Shown: piece after piece, positions 53,213 to 61,701 of the stretch
Position numbering within the stretch: the stretch's first letter is position 1
How the letters are laid out: every line of letters starts with the position of its first letter
Source of the DNA: an uncultured Spirochaetales bacterium
GTDB lineage: Bacteria; Spirochaetota; Spirochaetia; Sphaerochaetales; Sphaerochaetaceae
DNA: 64,000 bases
Direction: 5' to 3'
Assembly: GCA_949285905.1 (NCBI GenBank)
Contig: CASDZV010000051.1
Location: 31,607-95,606, forward strand
Notes under the pieces: generated by a model
Told to the model about the DNA's origin: nothing
What the model saw: only the letters and a program-made list of their open reading frames with translations
Database searches by the model: none
Made by a program: the position numbers and the translations under genes

Positions 53213-55213
53213 TCAGGCATTTCCAAGCTGTTCTTTTCTCTTCATGCCGTATTGATATACAGCAACAAGAACGAGGACAACAAGACCGATAAGATCTGTT
53301 ACGGTACCTGGAATGACCATGCACAGTCCGGCTGCTGCAAGCACTATTCTTATCACTGTATGCAGAGGGCGTCCGAGGAATCCATTCAGCGCTGCTGCAA
53401 TGCCGAAAATGCCAAGAAGCGCTGTTATGCAGATCTGCACAATCTCAAAGACGCTTGTGACATTGACGAAAAGCATTGCTGGATTGAGCGCAAATACATA
53501 CGGAACGATGAATGCGGCTATCGCAAGTTTTGTAGCCACAAGTCCTGTCTTCATCGGATCGGACTTGGCAATAGCGCTTCCTGCATATGCCGCCAGCGCT
53601 ACTGGCGGGGTTATATCAGCGACTATGCCGAAGTAGAAGACGAAGAAGTGGGCAGCTACAGGCTCAACGTTGAGAGCAATCAGGATAGGTGCACAGACAC
53701 CTGCCATGATACAGTAGTTCGCTGTTGTCGGAACACCCATGCCAAGAACGATGCAGCAGAGCATTGTCAGAACAAGCGCGACAAGCACGATGCCCTGGCT
53801 GAGAGAGACAATAGCTCCAAGGAGAATCGATGCCAGACCTGTGACTGTTATACAGCCTGAGATGATGCCCGCGATTCCACATGCGACAACAACTGTGATA
53901 GAGCTTCTGGAACCATTCTCGAAAGAGTCGAGGATCCAGCGGAAGGAGAGAGCAGGCTTCTCACCCTTTTCCTCTTCCTCTCCGCCGTCTGTCGTAGCAG
54001 CAAAGTGAGGAATAATCTTGTGGATGATACCTACGACCATGGCAACGACAATTGAGAGTGTCGCTGAGTATGCCATTGTGTATGTGTTTGATCCAACAAG
54101 GTAGATCAGTGCTATCAGTGGCAGAAGCAGGTACAGATCCTTCACGAGATCCCTGACTTTTGGAAGCTGTTCTCTTGGAATTCCCTTCATGCCGCTTTTC
54201 TTTGCTTCAAGATGGACTGCGATGAAGATACCAGTGAAGTAAAGAACTGCAGGCAGAATCGCCATGACAGCGATGCGCCCATATGGAATACCTGTGAATT
54301 CTGCCATCAGGAACGCTGCCGCTCCCATGATCGGAGGCATGATCTGGCCACCTGTGCTGGCTGCTGCTTCGACAGCTGCTGCGAATTCAGGACGATAGCC
54401 CATTTTCTTCATCATAGGGATGGTGATTGAGCCAGATCCTACAGTGTTCGCAACAGATGAGCCTGAAGCCATGCCTTCAAGTGCGGAAGCGACGACAGCA
54501 ACTTTTGCAGGACCGCCTGTGAAGCGTCCGACTGCAGTATTGGCAAAACGGATGAAGAAGTCTGCGACACCTGTTCGTTCAAGGAACGCTCCGAAGATAA
54601 TGAAGATGACGATATACTTCACACATACTCCGACAGGTGTGGAGAAGATGCCGTTAGCTGTATAGAAAAGTGTTCGTATCAGCTGTGGTGCGCTGATGCC
54701 GCTTACAAGGGTGTAGATTACCAGGGCTCCAGCGACACAGAGAATCGGGAGGCCTACGCAGCGTCGGCAAAGCTCGACAAGCGCAAGTATTCCTATTGCT
54801 CCGACAATCATGAAAAGCGGATCTGCCATGATACGTGCTGACAGTCTTATGACAGTCATTGCATTGGCTGCATAAAAAAAGTATGCACCTGCACCAAGGA
54901 TTGTGATGATGATGTCATACCATGGCATATGATTGACGCGCTCAACTCCCTTTTTCACAGGGAAGGTGAGGAATCCGAGCAGGACAATCATGCCCATGAA
55001 TACTGAATAGCGGACTTCCTGGAGTGTGGTCAGGAATATGGCGTCAATAATGCAATAGATGGCAAATGCTGCCATGACGTAATGGATGACTGTCTTCTGC
55101 CAGCCTTCCCATACTCTTGTGTTTGATTCCCTGTCGTACTTTTTCATCACGGCTTCGACATCGGCCATGGTTCCGACAGAATCGTCAATGTAATTTTTTT
55201 CCTTATTGCTCAA
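53213..55213 (-). CDS. TRAP transporter fused permease, TAXI type
   Basis: A 666-residue membrane protein that fuses the small (DctQ-like, first about 150 residues) and large (DctM-like) TRAP subunits. Family wording includes GVCVKYIVIFIIFGAFLERTG and AAVEAAASTGGQIMPPIMGA. It imports an organic acid driven by an ion gradient with the binding protein encoded upstream. The start is TTG with AGGAG six bases before it. A hairpin separates it from the binding-protein gene. Confidence 0.94.
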   Translation of the reverse strand: MSNKEKNYIDDSVGTMADVEAVMKKYDRESNTRVWEGWQKTVIHYVMAAFAIYCIIDAIFLTTLQEVRYSVFMGMIVLLGFLTFPVKKGVERVNHMPWYDIIITILGAGAYFFYAANAMTVIRLSARIMADPLFMIVGAIGILALVELCRRCVGLPILCVAGALVIYTLVSGISAPQLIRTLFYTANGIFSTPVGVCVKYIVIFIIFGAFLERTGVADFFIRFANTAVGRFTGGPAKVAVVASALEGMASGSSVANTVGSGSITIPMMKKMGYRPEFAAAVEAAASTGGQIMPPIMGAAAFLMAEFTGIPYGRIAVMAILPAVLYFTGIFIAVHLEAKKSGMKGIPREQLPKVRDLVKDLYLLLPLIALIYLVGSNTYTMAYSATLSIVVAMVVGIIHKIIPHFAATTDGGEEEEKGEKPALSFRWILDSFENGSRSSITVVVACGIAGIISGCITVTGLASILLGAIVSLSQGIVLVALVLTMLCCIVLGMGVPTTANYCIMAGVCAPILIALNVEPVAAHFFVFYFGIVADITPPVALAAYAGSAIAKSDPMKTGLVATKLAIAAFIVPYVFALNPAMLFVNVTSVFEIVQICITALLGIFGIAAALNGFLGRPLHTVIRIVLAAAGLCMVIPGTVTDLIGLVVLVLVAVYQYGMKRKEQLGNA

Positions 55214-55244
55214 ATAGAACTCCTAAATATGGATTTTCATGAGA

Positions 55245-55267
55245 AGGGGGCTGTCATCCAGCCCCCT
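55245..55267 (-). promoter_or_regulatory. Intra-operon hairpin between TAXI binding-protein and permease genes
   Basis: Perfect 9-bp stem AGGGGGCTG/CAGCCCCCT with a 5-base loop, about 23 bases after the binding-protein stop. There is no U-run. It has the same placement as the hairpin after the sugar-binding protein gene at 8803. Confidence 0.65.
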
Positions 55268-55290
55268 GAAGTTGCTTTTTACAAGCAGTT

Positions 55291-56256
55291 TCACTTCACG
55301 GGAACTTCGATTCCCTGTTCTGCGAAGTACTTGGCTGCTCCCGGATGGTATGGAACAGTTGTGATGCTGGTTGCGAATGCAAGGTCAAGTTCGCGGCCCT
55401 TGTCGTGGCTCTGTGAGATAGCTTCCTTGTCATTGAAGATTGTGCTTACAACATCATAGACTGCGTCTTCGCTCACATCGTCGCGTGCGATGACAACAGC
55501 ACCAACTGCTACAGTCTGGCAATCATCATCGGTGCCGTAAACGCTGGATGCGATTGTGACCGGAGTATAATACGGAGAAGCTTCGAGGAGCACAGACATG
55601 TGCTCATCATCGATGGACACAAGGCGCACATCGTGTGTTGTTGCGAGAGTTGATACTGCTACAGTCGGAGCGCCAGCAACGACGAATGCGGCATCAATCT
55701 TTCCATCCTGGAGGGCATCGACACTGTCACCGAAGCTCTGGTATGTCGGCTTGATATCATTCTCTGTGAGGCCGTATGCTGCGAGTATGTCGAGTGCGTT
55801 GTAGTATACACCGCTTCCGGACGAGCCGATTGATACAGTCTTTCCGGCAAGGTCTCCCACAGTCTTGATATTAGGATCAAGAGTTACAATCTGTACCTGC
55901 TCAAGATAGAGAGCTGCAACTGTTGAGAAATCAGAGACGGCCCCCATCTCTGCAAAGAGATTTGTTCCGTTATATGCATAGCTCATGACATCTGTCTGGA
56001 CAAAGCCGAGCTGATAAGATCCCATGTCCATCATTTCGATATTGTCCTGGCTGCCTGCACTGACGACTGCTACGACACTGGTATCTGTTTCAGCTGAGAT
56101 TCTCTGAGCCAGAACATTGCCGAAGCCGTAATAAGTTCCCTGGTCACCGCCGGTACCGAAACGGAGTGATCCTCCGCTTTCACCGGCTCCTCCTGCAAAG
56201 ACAGGGAAGGCGAGAGCGATAATCAGTATTGCAACAAGTGCGAAAGTCTTCTTCAT
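55291..56256 (-). CDS. TAXI-family TRAP transporter solute-binding protein
   Basis: A 321-residue periplasmic protein with a signal peptide (hydrophobic FALVAILIIALAFPVFA) and a mature start AGGAGESGG without a lipobox Cys. FGTGGDQGTYYGFGN and LAGKTVSIGSSGSGVYYNA are typical of TAXI proteins (Pfam NMT1-like). It binds the substrate for the fused permease; glutamate-like or other carboxylates are known for the family. The start ATG 56256 has AGGAGG; a longer frame was rejected because the signal peptide begins here. Confidence 0.93.
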   Translation of the reverse strand: MKKTFALVAILIIALAFPVFAGGAGESGGSLRFGTGGDQGTYYGFGNVLAQRISAETDTSVVAVVSAGSQDNIEMMDMGSYQLGFVQTDVMSYAYNGTNLFAEMGAVSDFSTVAALYLEQVQIVTLDPNIKTVGDLAGKTVSIGSSGSGVYYNALDILAAYGLTENDIKPTYQSFGDSVDALQDGKIDAAFVVAGAPTVAVSTLATTHDVRLVSIDDEHMSVLLEASPYYTPVTIASSVYGTDDDCQTVAVGAVVIARDDVSEDAVYDVVSTIFNDKEAISQSHDKGRELDLAFATSITTVPYHPGAAKYFAEQGIEVPVK

Positions 56257-56382
56257 TACTTCCTCCTTTGATATGTTTGCTGTATCTTCTTTCCTGTGCA
56301 GAAGATGAGCACAGAAAAGATTAAGATAGTTCACAGTGTCCGGGAAAAGCATGTACTTGTCAAGGCTTGGAACATGATAATT

Positions 56383-56397
56383 TGCATATTTTATGCA
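56383..56397. promoter_or_regulatory. Perfect palindrome upstream of the TAXI transporter
   Basis: TGCATATTTTATGCA, a 6+3+6 palindrome in an AT-rich region about 130 bp before the TAXI binding-protein start. It may be an operator; no linked regulator is seen. The rest of 56257-56485 shows no gene. Confidence 0.35.
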
Positions 56398-56485
56398 TAA
56401 AAATGCAATTCTGAAGAAAATTTTCAATTTTCATACGAATGACAGAAAAAATGAAAGAATTGCAAGATCATACAGAATTTTGCTA

Positions 56486-56514
56486 TTGACATAATCTGTG
56501 TAAATGCGTATCTT
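56486..56514 (+). promoter_or_regulatory. Promoter of the initiator tRNA
   Basis: TTGACA (56486-56491), 17-bp spacer, TATCTT (56509-56514), placing the start of transcription about 8 bases before the tRNA. Confidence 0.65.
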
Positions 56515-56528
56515 CTATCAGTAATCGA

Positions 56529-56601
56529 CGTAGGGTAGAGCAGTTGGCAGCTCGTCGGGCTCATAACCCGGAGGTCGCAGGTTCGAGTCCTGCCCCTGCT
56601 A
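56529..56601 (+). tRNA. Initiator tRNA-fMet (anticodon CAT)
   Basis: A 73-base tRNA. The first base (C1) does not pair with T72, and the anticodon stem carries the GGG/CCC pairs of initiator tRNAs (TCGGG, loop CTCATAA, CCCGG). The D arm is GAGC/GCTC and the T arm GCAGG/CCTGC. CCA is not encoded. Confidence 0.93.
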
Positions 56602-56725
56602 AATAGATGTAATCTGGGCCACTGGAAGCAAAGGCTGAAAGTGGATGTGGGTCTCCAGACCATCATGAAACGTGGCAATCTGCTATCTGAGCAATGGCTC
56701 AGCGGTAGGTTGCCTTTGTTTTTCT
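56602..56725 (+). ncRNA. Structured segment downstream of tRNA-fMet, ending in a terminator-like hairpin
   Basis: No reading frame is credible. Two folds can be drawn: TCTGG (56613) with CCAGA (56655) enclosing CCACT/AGTGG; and GGCAA (56674) with TTGCC (56709) enclosing TGAGC/GCTCA, followed by TTTGTTTTT. The second part contains TGGCTCAGCGGTAG, which looks like a tRNA D-arm. This may be only a tRNA 3' trailer with terminator, a tRNA fragment, or a small RNA. Confidence 0.4.
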
Positions 56726-56742
56726 CAGCTGTTAATCTCTTT

Positions 56743-57213
56743 TTATGGGTCTTTGCAGAAAAGTGTGGGATTTGAATTTATAGGGACCTTCATTGAAGCA
56801 AATTTGATCTCGAGGAAAAAGTATTCCGTATCCCTGTAGCCATAGGATTTCCGCTTTATTGTCTTAATCATGTTGTTCACTCCCTCAACTTTTCCGGAGG
56901 AGATTGGGAACTTGGCATGATATACGATACCCATAAGGTGCTTCTCTACCGTATTGCAGAAGGAAAGAAGCTCTGGCACTCCACTCTGTCTTGCCAGCTT
57001 CATCCAGACCTTCATGCCTCTGTACAGCTTCGTTATTCTCTTCACACCGTATGCCAGGCTGAACTGCTCAAGAAGGATGTAGCATACCGAGAGGTCCTCA
57101 TTGGCGGCAAGGATGTCATTCAGTCTCATGCTCCGCTTCCCAGGCCTATGCATAGGGCTCCCGCAGACCGGACACTTCTCAGGACCGGGAACCGTACTGA
57201 TCCCCATCGTCAC
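56743..57213 (-). pseudogene. Internally deleted ISL3-family transposase
   Basis: A 156-residue frame. It starts with a zinc-finger-like CPVCGSPMHRPGKRSMR and ends with the ISL3 C-terminal segment SGKVEGVNNMIKTIKRKSYGYRD, which carries the final catalytic Glu. The region that should hold the two catalytic Asp residues is missing; full transposases are about 400 residues or more. It is therefore non-functional. A separate frame upstream (57346 leftward) may be the displaced N-terminus. Confidence 0.8.
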
Positions 57214-57422
57214 GCAGATATCCTTCCCTGGTCCTTACGAGTTCCGGTTCCTTTGTTACGCAGAAGCATGGCAACTCATGCTTTATCGTGATACAGCCTT
57301 TCATGGGTTTCTTCCTTGTTGATGTTGGGTTTTGCAAGTAAGACATACTGGAAGAAGTCCTTTTCTGTCTTTAATTGCTATTGATCATGTTCATGGCATC
57401 CCACACCTTTTTGTATAGAGCC
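56747..57422 (-). mobile_element. ISL3-family element remnant with terminal inverted repeats
   Basis: The left end GGGTCTTTGCAGAAAAGTGT (from 56747) and the right end, read inward on the minus strand from 57422, GGCTCTATACAAAAAGGTGT, match at 20 of 25 positions over 25 bases; both end in GGGAT. The element is about 676 bp, roughly half the usual ISL3 length. The flanks do not show a clear 8-bp target duplication. It lies between tRNA-fMet and the tracrRNA/cas9. Confidence 0.75.
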
Positions 57423-57531
57423 TGAAAAAGACTCTTTTCTATGGTGTTGCTTTCTTTCGTAAAAGTGTATTGGTGAAATCTCTGACATCTCTATAAAAAT
57501 TCATTTCAAATTGTTATTGCATTCGGAAGGC

Positions 57532-57624
57532 ATAATAAAACCACCCAAAGGTGGTTTTCTCCCAACAGCGGGAAGCCTATTCAGGCGATTTGAACATGTT
57601 TTTGCTTGGACATGTTATGTTATG
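57532..57624 (-). ncRNA. tracrRNA of the type II-A CRISPR system
   Basis: Read leftward, the RNA begins near 57624 with anti-repeat AUAACAUAAC (57623-57614), AUGU (57613-57610) and CCAAGC (57609-57604). These pair with GUUAUGUUAU and GCUUGG of the repeat, leaving GA opposite AUGU as the bulge, as in other Cas9 guides. Next come hairpins GCCU/AGGC (57575-57586) and UCCC/GGGA (57560-57573), then the terminator AAAACCACC/GGTGGTTTT (57537-57558) with a U-run. It guides crRNA maturation and Cas9 binding. It is transcribed opposite to cas9. Confidence 0.88.
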
Positions 57625-57629
57625 CATTT

Positions 57630-57657
57630 ATTCTATTTGAAATGGAGGATCAGTCAA
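57630..57657 (-). promoter_or_regulatory. tracrRNA promoter, overlapping the cas9 translation start on the other strand
   Basis: On the minus strand TTGACT (57657-57652), 16-bp spacer, TAGAAT (57635-57630). Transcription would begin near 57623, exactly at the anti-repeat. The same DNA on the plus strand holds the cas9 ribosome binding site and abuts the GTG start. Confidence 0.7.
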
Positions 57658-60600
57658 GTGAATTTCACAGAAGATTATTATATCGGTCTCGATTGTGGCA
57701 CGGAATCAGTAGGGTTTGCTGTTACAGATACAGCTTATAAAGTACTTAAGTTCAACGGCAAATCCATGTGGGGATCACATTTGTTTGATGAAGCGCAGAC
57801 TGCTGCTGAACGCAGAGGATACAGGGCCGCAAGAAGAAGACTTGAAAGGAGAAAAGAACGCATAAGGCTTGCTCAGGGATTGTTTGCAGAAGAAATTGCA
57901 AAAATTGATCCGTTGTTTTTCCAGCGGTTGAATGATAGCCACTATTTCCCTGAGGATAAGACTGTTAATCAACCTAACTCGCTTTTTAATGATCCTTCAT
58001 TCAAAGATAAGGACTTCTTTAGAAAATATCCGACTATATTTCATCTTCGTAACGCTTTGAGGACAGGAAAAGCAGAACATGACCCAAGACTTTTGTATTT
58101 GGCTATTCACCATATACTCAAAAACAGAGGACATTTCCTTTTTACAGTGAGTGATGATCTCAAAGCAGCAACAGATCCCAAGCCATTATTTGACGAGATT
58201 GTTGAGATTTCGGAAGCAGTCTTTGATGGAGTTAGAATATCATTTGGTGATTATGATGCCGTTTGCGAAGCACTTAAAGAGAAGCACATTTCCGGTCGCA
58301 AGGAAAAGCTGAAGGGACTGGTCGAATTCGAGAATAGCAAAATATGTACACAGCTTATCGCGCTACTTGCCGGAGGTAGCGTAAAGGCAGAGAAGCTTTT
58401 CGATAATGAGCAATACAAAGACCTTCCTTCTATTGAATTCGGAAAGACTTCATTTGAAGAACTTGTTCTTCCTGTTTTTGAGGATTCATTATCCGATGAT
58501 GAGTATCGACTGATTCTTTTGTTTAAAGCTGTTCATGACTGGGTGCTGCTCGTTAGTGTGATGGCCGGGTACTCCTTTATATCTGAAGCGAAAATTGCAC
58601 AATATAACTTGAACAATAAGGATTTGAAGAATCTTAAACTGGCAATTAAATTGCATGCACCGGAACAATATGATGCATTCTTCCATGGGGATGACGCTGG
58701 TAGTTTTGCCTCTTATGTTGGTGCTGACCATGATAATGGGAAAAAGAGGAGCCTGAGGCGGACAAGTACTGATGAGTTTTATAAACGCGTCCGTAAGCTG
58801 ATTGGTAATAATCCAGATGATGAAATATCCCAGAGAGTTCTTCAGAGAATAGATGATGGTGATTTCCTTCCGCTTCTGATTTCCTTCAGAAACAGTGTGA
58901 TTCCGTATCAGGTTCATAAAGCTGAGATGGATGAGATTTTGAGGGTAGCTTCTGCAGATTATCCATTTCTTACTAAAAAGGATGAAAATGGTATTACAGT
59001 AATCCAGAAACTGGATGCGATTCTTAAATTCAAGATTCCTTATTACATTGGTCCTCTCGGGCGTAATGACAGGGCTGTCAGTGGCTGGGCAGTCAGAATT
59101 AAAGATGGAAAGATTCTGCCTTGGAATTGGAAGAATATGATAGATGAGGATGCTTCTGCCGAGAACTTTATCAGAAATATGACAAATAAATGTACTTATT
59201 TGCCAGGTGAAGATGTTCTGCCGAAGAACTCTCTTTTGTATTCAAAGTTCACAGTTCTGAATGAGCTCAATAATGTTAGACTTAATGGGAATCTTCTTTC
59301 AGTTGAACAGAAACAGACCGTATATAAAGAACTGTTCATGAAATATAAAAAAGTCAGTCTTTCTAAGTTCCGGAATTTTATCGTTTCAGAAGGTTGGTAT
59401 GACAAAAGAGATTTGCCAGAGATTACAGGTATAGATGGCGATTTTAAATCATCACTTGCTTCTTATCTTGATTTCAAGGATCTTCTTGATTCCAATGCGC
59501 TTCACCTGTCTGATGTGGAAGAGATAATTAAGTGGCTTACGTTATTCTCAGAAGGCGGTGATATAGCCAAACGGAAAATCAGGAAAGCATATGGTGCAAT
59601 TCTCTCTTCTGATGAGATATCTAGGATTTCAAGAAAGAAGTATGCAGGCTGGGGAAGACTTTCTGAGAAATTCCTGACTGGAATTACCGCAATGGATAAA
59701 TCCACAGGAGAATTGAAGTCTATAATCACGATGATGTGGGAAACTCAGAACAATCTGATGGAACTGCTTAGTTCTGATTTTGAGTTTGCTCCTCAGACTG
59801 GAAATAATGAGAAACTTGGTAAGCTTGAATATTCAATTGTTGATGAATTGGCTGTATCTCCAGCTGTAAAGCGTCAGATATGGCAAACACTGAAAATCAT
59901 AGATGAAATTGAGCATATCATGAAACACCCACCTAGAAAGGTTTTCCTTGAAGTTACCAGATCAAAAGGGGAGAAAGGTGCAAGAACAATCTCGAGAAAG
60001 AATGATTTGCTTAACAAACTCAGAAATCCAAAAGCTGAGTTGACAGAAGATGAGAGAAACCTGGTGAATGCATTGGAAAGTTACGGCGAATCTGAAATGA
60101 GCCGCAGAGATAAACTGTATCTATATTTTACTCAGCTTGGTAAGTGCATGTATTCAGGAAAGCCAATCGATCTTGCCGAGATTGGGAATACTGATGTTTA
60201 TGATATTGACCATATTTATCCATATTCAAGAAGTAATGATGACTCTCTTGCAAACAAAGTTCTTGTTCTGAAAACGGAGAATGCAAGAAAATCTGATAAT
60301 TTCCCAATTGATGATTCGGTGAGGAAAAAGATGACACCGTTCTGGGAACATTTACATCGAGTTGGCCTTATATCATCTGAAAAATTGAAGCGTCTAACCA
60401 GATCTTCTCCTCTTTCGGATGAGGACGATAAAGGTTTCATCGCAAGGCAGCTTGTAGAAACAAGCCAGTCAGCAAAAGCTGTCGCTGATATATTGAACCG
60501 GTATTATTCAGGACAGACCAGAATTGTTTATTCGAAAGCCAGGAATGTATCAGACTTCCGTGATAAATATAGTTTCATAAAGCTCCGCTCGCTGAATAAT

Positions 60601-61701
60601 CTGCATCATGCAAAAGATGCATATCTGAATATCGTCGTAGGTAATACTTTTGATACCAAATACACATCGGATTTTATTGCGAACAGAAGAGACCGGGATC
60701 CCGCATATAATCTAACTAAAACATTTGATACAAATGTCAGAAATGCGTGGGTTGCTGGAGATGATGGGACAATTGCAACAGTAAGAAAACAAATGTCTCA
60801 CAATGATATTCTCTACACAAAACAGTGCATAGAAGTTGGTGGTATGCTGTTTGATCAGATGCCTGTCTCCAAAGGCAGCAAGAAGGGGATTATTCCTTTG
60901 AAATCTTCTGATCCTGTTTTGAAAAAAGCTATATCTGAATCTTCTGATGAAGAAAGTGCAATTGTTGCATGGACAGATAAGTATGGAGGATATAACAGTC
61001 TTAAAATCGCTTATTTCGCACTTGTCCGGTACCGAGATAAAAAGAAAAATGTTGTTTCTTTTATTCCGATCAGTATTCTCGATTCGTTCAAGCTGAAATC
61101 GAAGGAGGATTTGCTGGATTACTGCGTAAACAAGCTTCACTTGCAAGATCCGGAAATCATAAGAGAGAAGATATTGAAGAATACGATGATTTCCATTGAT
61201 GGATTCAAGTATGCAATTACTGGAAAAACAGGAAGACAGCTTCTGTTTGAATCTTGTATGCCTTTATTGCTGGAAGATTCTATTGTACGGAAAATCAAGA
61301 AAATCGAGAAATTCCTTGAACGCAGGAAACAGGATAAAAACTTGCTTGTAGATGAAGAGCATGATGAGATTTCCAGGGAAGGGAATTTGCTTGTGTATGA
61401 CGCTCTTCTGGAAAAAGCAAAGCTGCCATTGTTCATGAAGCGTCCATCGTGCCAGACGGAGCTCATTGAAAAAAGCAGACCTAAGTTTATTTCCCTATCA
61501 ACTGAAGATCAGTGCATAGTAATCCAGAGCCTTATTTCATATTTCGGGATGGGGAATGGAGGAGCGGATTTGTCACTAATAGGAGGTGCCCCTGGTGCTG
61601 GGGTGCTGAAAGTTAGCGCAAGAATACAATCTGCCAGAGTTTTTATATTCGACTCAAGTGTAACTGGTCTTTTTACGAAAATGGAAGAAATAGAGGTATG
61701 A
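57658..61701 (+). CDS. cas9: Cas9 RNA-guided endonuclease, type II-A
   Basis: A 1347-residue Cas9. RuvC-I D12 in YIGLDCGTESVG; Arg-rich bridge helix RRGYRAARRRLERRKERI; REC lobe with HHILKNRGHFLF; RuvC-II E765 in VFLEVTRSKG; HNH H852 in DIDHIYPYS; RuvC-III H984 and D987 in HHAKDAYLN. All catalytic residues are present, so it should cut both strands. The frame is open from 57511, but the start is GTG 57658 because GGAGG lies nine bases before it and homology begins there. cas1 overlaps the stop by 4 bp. The PAM cannot be read from sequence. Confidence 0.98.
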   Translation: MNFTEDYYIGLDCGTESVGFAVTDTAYKVLKFNGKSMWGSHLFDEAQTAAERRGYRAARRRLERRKERIRLAQGLFAEEIAKIDPLFFQRLNDSHYFPEDKTVNQPNSLFNDPSFKDKDFFRKYPTIFHLRNALRTGKAEHDPRLLYLAIHHILKNRGHFLFTVSDDLKAATDPKPLFDEIVEISEAVFDGVRISFGDYDAVCEALKEKHISGRKEKLKGLVEFENSKICTQLIALLAGGSVKAEKLFDNEQYKDLPSIEFGKTSFEELVLPVFEDSLSDDEYRLILLFKAVHDWVLLVSVMAGYSFISEAKIAQYNLNNKDLKNLKLAIKLHAPEQYDAFFHGDDAGSFASYVGADHDNGKKRSLRRTSTDEFYKRVRKLIGNNPDDEISQRVLQRIDDGDFLPLLISFRNSVIPYQVHKAEMDEILRVASADYPFLTKKDENGITVIQKLDAILKFKIPYYIGPLGRNDRAVSGWAVRIKDGKILPWNWKNMIDEDASAENFIRNMTNKCTYLPGEDVLPKNSLLYSKFTVLNELNNVRLNGNLLSVEQKQTVYKELFMKYKKVSLSKFRNFIVSEGWYDKRDLPEITGIDGDFKSSLASYLDFKDLLDSNALHLSDVEEIIKWLTLFSEGGDIAKRKIRKAYGAILSSDEISRISRKKYAGWGRLSEKFLTGITAMDKSTGELKSIITMMWETQNNLMELLSSDFEFAPQTGNNEKLGKLEYSIVDELAVSPAVKRQIWQTLKIIDEIEHIMKHPPRKVFLEVTRSKGEKGARTISRKNDLLNKLRNPKAELTEDERNLVNALESYGESEMSRRDKLYLYFTQLGKCMYSGKPIDLAEIGNTDVYDIDHIYPYSRSNDDSLANKVLVLKTENARKSDNFPIDDSVRKKMTPFWEHLHRVGLISSEKLKRLTRSSPLSDEDDKGFIARQLVETSQSAKAVADILNRYYSGQTRIVYSKARNVSDFRDKYSFIKLRSLNNLHHAKDAYLNIVVGNTFDTKYTSDFIANRRDRDPAYNLTKTFDTNVRNAWVAGDDGTIATVRKQMSHNDILYTKQCIEVGGMLFDQMPVSKGSKKGIIPLKSSDPVLKKAISESSDEESAIVAWTDKYGGYNSLKIAYFALVRYRDKKKNVVSFIPISILDSFKLKSKEDLLDYCVNKLHLQDPEIIREKILKNTMISIDGFKYAITGKTGRQLLFESCMPLLLEDSIVRKIKKIEKFLERRKQDKNLLVDEEHDEISREGNLLVYDALLEKAKLPLFMKRPSCQTELIEKSRPKFISLSTEDQCIVIQSLISYFGMGNGGADLSLIGGAPGAGVLKVSARIQSARVFIFDSSVTGLFTKMEEIEV

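Noticed and set aside
56424..56678. Minus-strand frame containing GRTRTCDLRVMSPTSCQ
   Set aside because: This is the translation of the tRNA-fMet gene on the other strand, a familiar false protein.
56743..57213. Functional ISL3 transposase
   Set aside because: The frame lacks the central region with the catalytic Asp residues and is less than half the family length.
57511..57657. Longer Cas9 reading frame adding 49 N-terminal residues
   Set aside because: The added part has no Cas9 homology, covers the tracrRNA antisense region, and a GTG with GGAGG at the right distance starts exactly at the conserved N-terminus.
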